A stretch of 64,000 nt of DNA from Novosphingobium sp. (lineage in GTDB: Bacteria > Pseudomonadota > Alphaproteobacteria > Sphingomonadales > Sphingomonadaceae): positions 248,001 through 312,000 of the forward strand of contig JADJYM010000015.1 in NCBI GenBank assembly GCA_016719755.1. Direction: 5' to 3'. The notes beneath the pieces are model-generated. The model did not search any database, was not told where the DNA came from, and worked only from the letters and a program-made list of their open reading frames with translations. The position numbers and the translations under genes are program-made. Shown here in pieces: positions 7,702 through 16,118 of the stretch (the stretch's first letter is position 1; each line of letters starts with the position of its first letter).

Positions 7702-9318
7702 ATGTCCTATTTTTCCGATCTTGGCCTTGCCGAGCCTTTGCTGCGCGCGCTTGAAACCAAGGGCTACACCGATCCCACCCCGATTCAGCGCCAAGCCATT
7801 CCGGCCCTGCTGCAAGGCCGCGACCTGATGGGCATTGCCCAGACCGGCACTGGCAAGACCGCCGCGTTCTCGCTGCCTTCGCTCCATCGCCTGGCAGCGA
7901 ATCCCAAGCCGCGCAGCAATGCTTCGTGCAGGATGCTTGTGATGTCGCCAACGCGCGAACTGGCCGCCCAGATCGCCGAGAACATGCGCGGCTATGCCCG
8001 CTACCTCAACCTATCGGTCCAGTGCGTGTTCGGCGGCATTCCCGTCGGCAAGCAGGCCCGCGCCCTGGTGCCGGGTTGTGACGTTCTGGTTGCCACTCCC
8101 GGCCGTCTGCTCGACCTGATCGACCAGCGTGCGCTGACCCTCCGCAATGTCGAGATCTTCGTGCTCGACGAGGCTGACCAGATGATGGACCTCGGCTTCA
8201 TCGTGCCGCTCAAGCGGGTGGCGAACCTGCTGCCCAAGGACCGGCAGAGCCTGTTCTTCTCCGCCACCATGCCCAAGGCGATCGCGGACCTGGGCAAGCA
8301 GTTCATTTCCAACCCGGTGCGCGTCGAAGTGACCCCGCAGGCCAGCACGGCCGAGCGGGTCGATCAGTTCCTGACCTACGTCAACCAGTCGGAAAAGCAG
8401 GCCCTGCTGACGCTCAAGCTGCGCCAGGGGCTGGCCGATCAGTCGATTGACCGGGCGCTGGTATTCACCCGCACGAAGCACGGCGCTGACCGTGTGGTTC
8501 GCCACCTGGCGACCGCTGGCGTCAATGCCGCCGCGATCCACGGCAACAAGAGCCAGGCTCAGCGCACCGCCGCGCTGCTGGCCTTCCGCAAGGGTTCGAC
8601 CCCGGTGCTGGTGGCAACCGACATCGCCGCGCGCGGGATCGACGTTTCGGGGGTGAGCCACGTGTTCAACTTCGAGATGCCGAACGTGCCCGAACAGTAC
8701 GTCCACCGCATCGGCCGCACCGCGCGCGCCGGAGCCGACGGCATCGCGATCAGCTTCGTCGCCCCGGACGAGAAGCCCTACCTGCGCGATATCGAACGCC
8801 TCACCGACGTGAAGCTTATGCCTCAGCCGCTGCCCGAGGATTTCCAGAAGGAAGCCGCCCGCCTGCCGCTGCCGGTCCGCAAGCCGGCCGAAATGGAGCA
8901 GGATGCCCGCCGCGACGAACGCGATGCGCGTGGGCGCGGCGGTGCCGGTGCAAAGCGTGGCGGACCTTCCGGCCGGAACGGCAACCGCGCTCCGGGCGGG
9001 CAGGGCCGCGATGGCCGCTCGCGCGATGCGCATCTGCGTATTGATCGCGATGCCGCCGCGCCTCGCACAACCTGGGCGCCTGCGGTCAACCCCGATGAGC
9101 GCACCGAACGCGCGGGCGACCGCCGTCCGGCAACCGCCCAGCCGCCGCGCCGCGATGCGCGCAGCACCGCCCCGCGCGGTGAAGGTCGTCCGGTGCGACA
9201 GGGCGACGGCGGCCAGCCGCGCCGTGCCGAGCCGCGCGGTGATGGCAGCCGCGCCCCGCAGCGCAGCGGCGGGGATCGCCGCAGCTTTGGCGGACGCAGT
9301 GGCGGCCAAGGGCGCTAA
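7702..9318 (+). CDS. rhlE: DEAD-box ATP-dependent RNA helicase, RhlE-like
   Basis: A 538-residue helicase. The Q motif (GYTDPTPIQ), motif I AQTGTGKT (46-53), PTRELAAQ, DEAD (156-159), SAT (187-189), VATDIAARGID and HRIGRTARAG (335-344) are all intact. The first 400 residues form the two RecA-like domains, most like RhlE in the opening FSDLGL segment. The last 140 residues are a disordered, Arg/Gly/Asp-rich tail typical of RNA-binding extensions, with a protein-specific sequence. Likely roles are RNA remodelling in ribosome assembly and mRNA turnover. The 261-base gap upstream suggests its own promoter and a long leader, common for cold-responsive helicases. Confidence 0.93.
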   Translation: MSYFSDLGLAEPLLRALETKGYTDPTPIQRQAIPALLQGRDLMGIAQTGTGKTAAFSLPSLHRLAANPKPRSNASCRMLVMSPTRELAAQIAENMRGYARYLNLSVQCVFGGIPVGKQARALVPGCDVLVATPGRLLDLIDQRALTLRNVEIFVLDEADQMMDLGFIVPLKRVANLLPKDRQSLFFSATMPKAIADLGKQFISNPVRVEVTPQASTAERVDQFLTYVNQSEKQALLTLKLRQGLADQSIDRALVFTRTKHGADRVVRHLATAGVNAAAIHGNKSQAQRTAALLAFRKGSTPVLVATDIAARGIDVSGVSHVFNFEMPNVPEQYVHRIGRTARAGADGIAISFVAPDEKPYLRDIERLTDVKLMPQPLPEDFQKEAARLPLPVRKPAEMEQDARRDERDARGRGGAGAKRGGPSGRNGNRAPGGQGRDGRSRDAHLRIDRDAAAPRTTWAPAVNPDERTERAGDRRPATAQPPRRDARSTAPRGEGRPVRQGDGGQPRRAEPRGDGSRAPQRSGGDRRSFGGRSGGQGR

Positions 9319-9342
9319 ACCGCCCTTGTTGCAAAACGCATG

Positions 9343-9381
9343 AAAAAGGCCCCCGTGTCAGCCGACGCGGGGGCCTTTTTT
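9343..9381. terminator. Bidirectional terminator between rhlE and peroxiredoxin genes
   Basis: A-tract, a 12-17 bp GC-rich stem (AAAAAGGCCCCCG opposite CGGGGGCCTTTTT) with loop AGCC, and a run of T. It lies between convergent genes and works in both directions. Confidence 0.9.
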
Positions 9382-9400
9382 GCTGGTCAGTCCGTCAGCC

Positions 9401-9880
9401 TCAGAGCTGGTCGAGCATGTATTCGGCCGAGCTCACCTTGAACTCGCCCGGTCCTTCGACGTGGAGCTGTTCGACCACGCCGTCGTTGACTACCATCGAG
9501 AAGCGCTGGCCGCGCTTGCCCAGGCCAAAGCCGCTGCCGTCCATGGTCAGGCCCAGCGCTTCGGCGAAATCGCCGTTGCCATCGGCCAGCATGGTCACGT
9601 CGCTCGACCCGGCGGCCTTGCTCCACGCGCCCATCACGAAGGGGTCGTTGACTGCGGTGCAGGCAATTTCGTCAATGCCCTGCGCCTTGAGGTCGGCGGC
9701 CTTTTCGACATAGCCGGGCAGGTGCTTGGCCGAGCAGGTCGGGGTAAAGGCCCCCGGGACCGAGAACAGCGCCACGCGCTTGCCTTTGAAATAATCCGCC
9801 GACTGGACCGCTTCCGGCCCGCTTTCGCCGGGTACCACGAGCTTCACGTCGGGCAGCTTGTCGCCAACTGCAATGGTCAT
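9401..9880 (-). CDS. Peroxiredoxin, Prx5/AhpC-TSA type
   Basis: A 159-residue thiol peroxidase of the Prx5 subfamily. The peroxidatic cysteine is Cys49 in PGAFTPTCS, followed by HLPGY, and the later AVNDPFVMGAW segment is characteristic of Prx5. It reduces hydrogen and alkyl peroxides using thioredoxin or glutaredoxin. The ATG at 9880 is chosen because AGGAGA lies 8 bases upstream; a longer in-frame extension exists but is not peroxiredoxin-like. Monocistronic, with a terminator at its 3' side, and divergent from ahcY across 248 bases. Confidence 0.94.
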   Translation of the reverse strand: MTIAVGDKLPDVKLVVPGESGPEAVQSADYFKGKRVALFSVPGAFTPTCSAKHLPGYVEKAADLKAQGIDEIACTAVNDPFVMGAWSKAAGSSDVTMLADGNGDFAEALGLTMDGSGFGLGKRGQRFSMVVNDGVVEQLHVEGPGEFKVSSAEYMLDQL

Positions 9881-10006
9881 CGCTTCGTCTCCTGTCATCG
9901 CACAACTTGCGAATCTGTCGCAGGATATAGGCAGGCAGACGCGGGCGGCAACGGTTTGGCTTGGCAAAATTCACTTTGGCGGGAAGCAGACCCGCTTCGC
10001 CAATTG

Positions 10007-10026
10007 CATATAAAGATATCGTTATG
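10007..10026. promoter_or_regulatory. Candidate operator upstream of ahcY (imperfect palindrome centred on GATATC)
   Basis: ATAA-A-GATATC-G-TTAT at 10010-10025 is an inverted repeat with one mismatched pair, in an AT-rich patch between the peroxiredoxin and ahcY genes. From memory, similar ATAAAGATATC palindromes precede methionine-cycle genes in proteobacteria and are attributed to ArsR-family SAH-responsive regulators (SahR). The link here is inferred from position and shape only. Confidence 0.45.
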
Positions 10027-10053
10027 TTTGCTTCCGGGCAGGCAAGCGGCTAA

Positions 10054-10099
10054 GGGCGGCGCTATCCAAGGTGCCGCCCTACGTGCGTCCGGGCCGGAC
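10054..10099 (+). promoter_or_regulatory. Two hairpins in the ahcY leader
   Basis: Hairpin one has a 9-bp stem, 10054-10062 with 10071-10079, and an 8-base loop. Hairpin two, 10087-10091 with 10095-10099, has a GGC loop. They do not match the SAH or SAM-II riboswitch layouts I know. They could be a leader structure or a terminator of a short transcript. Confidence 0.4.
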
Positions 10100-10128
10100 A
10101 CCGCCGCTTTTCATTCAGGAGTTTGCCC

Positions 10129-11544
<1,416 letters not shown>

Positions 11545-11554
11545 TCGCCGAGCA

Positions 11555-11590
11555 GGTCCGGGCGGGCGATAGAGCCCGTCCGGGCCTTGC
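11555..11590 (+). terminator. Hairpin after ahcY, possible terminator or attenuator
   Basis: A 13-bp stem with two G-T pairs, 11555-11567 with 11574-11586, and a six-base loop GATAGA. There is no strong T-tract afterwards, so it may only partly stop transcription before divL at 11622. Confidence 0.5.
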
Positions 11591-11621
11591 CATTCCGTGC
11601 CCCGGCGCATAGCTGGAAGGC

Positions 11622-13979
11622 ATGACGCTATCCCCCATTGCCATGGTGCTGCTGGGCCTGCTGCTGGCGGCCTGGACCGTTGCCGCGGCCTGGGCAGTTC
11701 TTTGGGCGCGCGGCCGTGAACGCCGCGCCGAATCCGCCCAGCGCCATGCCCGGCGGCTGGGGCGGATGGTCGATGAAAGCCCGGCACTGCCTCTGCTGGT
11801 GCGCGCGGACGGCAAGATCGAGGCGCCGCAGCGGCTGGCCAACTGGCTGGGGCTGGATGCCGTCCCCCAGTTCCTCACCGAACTCGATGGCGGCCGGATC
11901 GATGGCGGCGGCGGCGGCCTTACCACCGAACAGCTCGCCGAGCTGACCGAGGCCGTGCGGCGCACCCAGCGCACCGCAGCGCCATTCCGCATGGTCGCCA
12001 CTCCGCGCGGGTCGAGGCGCAGTCTGGCGCTGCGAGGGCATCTTGCCGATCCGCAGGTTTCGCCGGGCGGCGCGGCGCTGGTCTGGGTGTTCGACTTTTC
12101 CGACAGCGAGAGTGAACTGGTCCAGCTGCGGGCCGAGGCCCAGCGCGCGCGCGAGGATTTCGCGGCACTGGTTGGCCTGATCGAGGCTGCACCGATGCCG
12201 ATGTGGTTTCGCGGACCGGACGGCGCGTTGCGCCTGGTCAACCACGCTTATGTCGAGGCGGTGGCCGGGCAGGACGCGCAGCAGGTCGTTTCGGACGGGA
12301 TCGAGCTGGTTGAGCGGGTCGATGGCCTTACCGCCCGGCAGGTTGCGCTGCAGGCCGCAGCGAAGCACCTGCCGATCGAGCGGATGGTTTCGGCGACGAT
12401 CGGCGGGCAGCGCCGCGCGCTGAAGGTGTCCGACCTGCCGCTTGGGGACGAAGGCATCGCCGGATATGCGGTCGACGTCGAGGAGATGGAGGAAGTCTCC
12501 CGCTCGCTGCGCGCTTTCCGCGAAGCGCAGCGCACCATGTTCGATCAGCTTTCGGCCGGGGTCGCGCAGTTCGATGCAAAGCGGCAGCTGACTTTTGCCA
12601 ATCTTCCGTTCCAGCGGATTTTCGCGCTGAAGCCCGCCGTCATGCTTGATCCGCCGCCGTTCGAGCGGCTGCTTGACCTCGCCCGGGATAACGGACGAGT
12701 GCCGGAAGCGCGCGACTTTCCCGCCTGGCGGCGGGAACGGGCCAGCTGGTTTCAGGCCAGCACGCCGCAGGAAGAAACCTGGAACCTTGCCGATGGCACC
12801 CACCTGCGGATCGTGGCCCAGCCGCTGCCTGATGGCGGGATCATGCTGGTTGCCGAAGACCGGACCGAGCAGCTTCAGCTTTCCGCCGCGCGTGACACCC
12901 TGCTGCGGACCCGCACCGCAACCTTCGACAGCCTGTTTGAATCGGTTGCCGTGTTCGCACCCGATGGGCGGATGCAGCTTTGGAACCGTCGCTTTGCCGC
13001 CGATTGGGGGCTCGATACGGAATTCCTCGACACTCATCCCCGGATCGAGGCCCTGCTGGAGCGGATCGGCGCACGGCTTTCCAAACCTGCCCGGGCGAAG
13101 GCGGTGGGCGATGCGGTGCGCTCCGCGACTCTCGACCGCAAGCAGACTGGCGGACGAGCCGTTCTGGCGGATGGCCGGACACTGGAGTATGCGGGGGTAC
13201 CGCTGCCCGATGGCAATGGCCTGTTGACCGTGCTCGACATTACCGATTCACAAAAGGCGGAAGAGGCTCTCAAGCAGCGTAACGCGGCTCTTGAAGAAGC
13301 CGACGCGATGAAGACGCGCTTCCTTGCGACCATGAGTTATGAGTTCCGGACGCCGCTGACTTCGATCGGCGGCTTTGCCGAACTGCTCCAGGCCGGTCTG
13401 GGCGGCGACCTCTCCGACCAGGGCCGCGAATACGTCGAAGCGATCCTGACCTCGGTCGGGCGGCTGGGCGAGCAGATCGAAAGTGTCCTCGACCTTTCGC
13501 AGAGCGAGGCCGGTCTGCTGCCGCTGGCCCGCGAGGAGATCGATCTTCTGCCATTCGTCAGCCGGCTGGTCGAGGACCGCGCGGCTGCTGTGCGCGAGGC
13601 CGGGCTGACTCTGGATCTGCGCGGCAACCGCAATGTCGGGCGCATCACGGGCGACAAGCGGCGCCTTGCCCGGGCACTTGGCCACCTGATCGACAATGCC
13701 ATTTCCGCGACCCCGCCCGGGGGGCGGATCCTGCTGGAACTGAAGGGCCTGAAGGATGGGGCGCGGATCGTGGTGTCTGACAACGGTCCGGGCATGGACG
13801 CGGCGACGCTCGCCCGCGCGCTGGACGGGATCAAGCTCAGCGCCGACGGCCAGACCATCGAGCGCCGCCAGGGGCTTGGCCTGCCGCTCGCCCGCCAACT
13901 GATCGAGGCGCATGGCGGCTCGCTGGAACTGCTCTCCGAACCGGGGCAGGGTACAGCTGCGATCGTCGAATTGCCGTGA
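11622..13979 (+). CDS. divL: DivL-like PAS-domain tyrosine pseudo-histidine kinase
   Basis: A 785-residue membrane-anchored PAS/HATPase protein. A transmembrane helix (about 5-28) is followed by several PAS-like segments (roughly 180-540), a dimerisation helix (about 555-630) and a HATPase domain with N-box DNAIS (about 691-695), DNGPGMD (about 720-726) and a final G2 box QGLGLPLAR. The H-box reads SYEFRTP with Tyr573 where kinases have His, the hallmark of DivL. In Caulobacter DivL signals through CckA to CtrA and responds to DivK rather than transferring phosphate from His. It is the first gene of a run with GTGA/ATGA overlaps (divL-tsaE-amgK-murU), a known alphaproteobacterial arrangement. 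Confidence 0.92.
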   Translation: MTLSPIAMVLLGLLLAAWTVAAAWAVLWARGRERRAESAQRHARRLGRMVDESPALPLLVRADGKIEAPQRLANWLGLDAVPQFLTELDGGRIDGGGGGLTTEQLAELTEAVRRTQRTAAPFRMVATPRGSRRSLALRGHLADPQVSPGGAALVWVFDFSDSESELVQLRAEAQRAREDFAALVGLIEAAPMPMWFRGPDGALRLVNHAYVEAVAGQDAQQVVSDGIELVERVDGLTARQVALQAAAKHLPIERMVSATIGGQRRALKVSDLPLGDEGIAGYAVDVEEMEEVSRSLRAFREAQRTMFDQLSAGVAQFDAKRQLTFANLPFQRIFALKPAVMLDPPPFERLLDLARDNGRVPEARDFPAWRRERASWFQASTPQEETWNLADGTHLRIVAQPLPDGGIMLVAEDRTEQLQLSAARDTLLRTRTATFDSLFESVAVFAPDGRMQLWNRRFAADWGLDTEFLDTHPRIEALLERIGARLSKPARAKAVGDAVRSATLDRKQTGGRAVLADGRTLEYAGVPLPDGNGLLTVLDITDSQKAEEALKQRNAALEEADAMKTRFLATMSYEFRTPLTSIGGFAELLQAGLGGDLSDQGREYVEAILTSVGRLGEQIESVLDLSQSEAGLLPLAREEIDLLPFVSRLVEDRAAAVREAGLTLDLRGNRNVGRITGDKRRLARALGHLIDNAISATPPGGRILLELKGLKDGARIVVSDNGPGMDAATLARALDGIKLSADGQTIERRQGLGLPLARQLIEAHGGSLELLSEPGQGTAAIVELP

Positions 13980-14419
13980 GGGTTCCGCTACCGGATCTGG
14001 CCGCGACCGATGCCTTTGGCGCGCGAATCGCTATGCGCCTGCGCGCCGGGGACGTGGTGGCGCTTTCCGGCGGGTTGGGGGCTGGCAAGACCACTCTGGC
14101 CCGGGCGATTATCGCCGCGCTGGGGCACCGGGGGGAAGTGCCTTCGCCCAGCTTCGCGATCATCGAGACCTATGATCCGCCGCAGGTCCGTCTGCCGCTG
14201 GTCCATGCCGATTTCTACCGGCTGGAGCGGCCCGAAGAAGCTGCCGAACTGGGGCTGGACCACTACCGCGATGGCGCGGCGTTGCTGGCTGAATGGCCGG
14301 AGCACGCCGGGGGATTCGCGCAGGAACCCGGCTGCCTTTCCATAGCTATCGAAACTGCGGAAATGGGCCGGATTGCCATTGTCGAGCCGGGCTCCGATTG
14401 GCTAGGGCGCTTGCCATGA
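13976..14419 (+). CDS. tsaE: tRNA threonylcarbamoyladenosine biosynthesis ATPase TsaE
   Basis: A 147-residue P-loop ATPase. Walker A is GGLGAGKTT (about 32-40); SPSF, HADFYRL and WPEH motifs complete the TsaE signature. With TsaB and TsaD it completes the t6A modification at position 37 of ANN-decoding tRNAs. The GTG start overlaps the TGA of divL by three bases plus one (GTGA), and its own stop overlaps the next ATG in the same way. Full family length. Confidence 0.95.
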   Translation: MRVPLPDLAATDAFGARIAMRLRAGDVVALSGGLGAGKTTLARAIIAALGHRGEVPSPSFAIIETYDPPQVRLPLVHADFYRLERPEEAAELGLDHYRDGAALLAEWPEHAGGFAQEPGCLSIAIETAEMGRIAIVEPGSDWLGRLP

Positions 14420-15399
14420 GCAGCGATCTTCCCGCCGGCGTCGAAGCCTTCCTTGCAAACGCCGGCTGGACTGGTGCCGAGATCGAACCCCTGGCCGGGG
14501 ACGCATCGTTCCGCCGCTATTTCCGCATCCGGCGTGGAACACGTACCGCCATGCTGATGGATGCGCCGCCCCCGCACGAGGATTCGCAGCCGTTCCTGCG
14601 CGCGGCCAGGTGGCTTGATGCCAATGGCCTGCGCGCCCCGCAGATTCTGGCCGAGGACGCCGCGCGCGGATTGGTCCTGCTGGAAGACTTCGGCGATGTT
14701 CGGGTGCGCGAGTATCTTGATGCCTGGGCGGAGGACGAACGCGCCGTCTACACTGCGGCGATCGACGCGCTGACCGAACTGCACCGCCTGCCGCCGGGGC
14801 CGTTCCTTGACTATTCGATGCAGGAATACCTGCGCGAGGCGCGGCTGCTGGTCGATTGGTATTGCCCGGCGCAGAACCTCTATGTCGATGGTCCCGGTTA
14901 CACTGCCGCGTGGGAGGCGGTGCTCAGCCCGATGCTGCCGCGCCAGCGGCCCGGGGTAACGGTGCTGCGCGATTACCATGCCGAGAACATCATGCTGCTG
15001 GGCTCGCTCCAGAAGCAGGGCCTGCTCGATTTCCAGGACGCGCTGGTCGGTCATCCGGCCTATGATCTTGTCTCGCTGCTGCAGGATGCACGCCGCGATG
15101 TTTCAGCCGCGCTTGAGGCGGAGATGTTCGATTACTACGTGACCGCAACCGGAGCGGGAGGCGATTTTCTGGCGGACTACGCCCGGCTCGGCGCGCAGCG
15201 CAACGCCAAGATCGTGGGCATTTTTGTGCGGCTGTGGAAGCGTGACGGCAAGCCCAAGTACCTTGGCTATATTCCGCGCGTCTGGGCGCTGCTGGAACGC
15301 GATCTGGCTCATCCCGCGCTTGCCCCGGTCGCGGCCTGGTTCGATGCCAATATCCCCGCGGAGATGCGCCAGGCGGGTGGGGGGAGCTTCGCGGCGTGA
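14416..15399 (+). CDS. amgK: N-acetylmuramate/N-acetylglucosamine kinase AmgK
   Basis: A 327-residue aminoglycoside-phosphotransferase-fold kinase. The catalytic loop LRDYHAENIML (184-194) with Asp186 and Asn191, and the metal-binding LDFQDA (Asp205) are present, as is the nucleotide-side GDASFRRYFR. In Pseudomonas AmgK phosphorylates the anomeric position of MurNAc and GlcNAc in the cell-wall recycling shortcut. The call rests on family plus the adjacent murU, with which it overlaps by four bases. The fold alone could also be an aminoglycoside kinase, but the context argues against that. Confidence 0.9.
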   Translation: MSSDLPAGVEAFLANAGWTGAEIEPLAGDASFRRYFRIRRGTRTAMLMDAPPPHEDSQPFLRAARWLDANGLRAPQILAEDAARGLVLLEDFGDVRVREYLDAWAEDERAVYTAAIDALTELHRLPPGPFLDYSMQEYLREARLLVDWYCPAQNLYVDGPGYTAAWEAVLSPMLPRQRPGVTVLRDYHAENIMLLGSLQKQGLLDFQDALVGHPAYDLVSLLQDARRDVSAALEAEMFDYYVTATGAGGDFLADYARLGAQRNAKIVGIFVRLWKRDGKPKYLGYIPRVWALLERDLAHPALAPVAAWFDANIPAEMRQAGGGSFAA

Positions 15400-16118
15400 G
15401 TAGTAAGCCCCTGGTTTCGGACACGGCGATGGTCATGGCTGCCGGACTTGGCAAGCGGATGCGCCCACTGACCACGACCACGCCCAAACCGCTGGTCCGC
15501 GTCGCGGGGAAACCGCTGGTCGACTATGCGCTTGATCACCTGGAACAGGCGGGTGTTACCAGGGCAGTCGTGAACGTCCATTACCTGCCGGAACAGGTCG
15601 AGGCGCACCTTGCGCATCGCGCTGTCCCGAAAGTGACGATTTCGGATGAGCGCGACCAGCTGCTGGAAACCGGGGGCGGCATGATCAGGGCGCAGGGAAT
15701 GCTGCCCGATCCGTTCTTCTGCGTGAACAGTGACAATGTCTGGCTCGATGGCCCGCGCAACGCGCTGGTCGAGCTTTCGGACCGGTGGGACCCGGCAATC
15801 ATGGATGCGCTGCTGCTGGTCGTGCCGCATCCGCGCGCGCACCATCACCACGGCATGGGCGATTTTCACCTCGACGCCGCCGGGCGAATCAGCCGCCGCA
15901 AGCCGGGGCGGGTCGCGCCCTATATCTACATCGGCATCCAGATCGTCTCGCACCGGTTGCTGCGCGATGCGCCGGAAGGTCCGTTTTCCACCAACGTTCT
16001 GTGGCAGCGGGCGATCGAGGAAGGCAGGCTTTACGGGCTGGTGCATACCGGCGAATGGTTCGAGGTCGGCACGCCCGAGGCGATCGCGCCAACCGAACTG
16101 CGGCTGGCCGGTGGCTGA
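15396..16118 (+). CDS. murU: N-acetylmuramate alpha-1-phosphate uridylyltransferase MurU
   Basis: A 240-residue nucleotidyltransferase with the NTP-binding signature AAGLGKRMRPLT (15-26), TPKPLV, and the metal site NSDNVW. It makes UDP-MurNAc from MurNAc-1-phosphate, the product of AmgK, and so returns recycled MurNAc to peptidoglycan synthesis without the MurA step, a route known to bypass fosfomycin. GTG start, GTGA overlap with amgK. The annotation depends on its pairing with amgK; on sequence alone it is a sugar-1-phosphate nucleotidyltransferase. Confidence 0.9.
   Translation: MSSKPLVSDTAMVMAAGLGKRMRPLTTTTPKPLVRVAGKPLVDYALDHLEQAGVTRAVVNVHYLPEQVEAHLAHRAVPKVTISDERDQLLETGGGMIRAQGMLPDPFFCVNSDNVWLDGPRNALVELSDRWDPAIMDALLLVVPHPRAHHHHGMGDFHLDAAGRISRRKPGRVAPYIYIGIQIVSHRLLRDAPEGPFSTNVLWQRAIEEGRLYGLVHTGEWFEVGTPEAIAPTELRLAGG

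Noticed and set aside
10030-10128. SAH or SAM-II riboswitch upstream of ahcY
   Set aside because: There are hairpins, but I could not see the conserved core or pseudoknot strands. I list it only as a structured leader.
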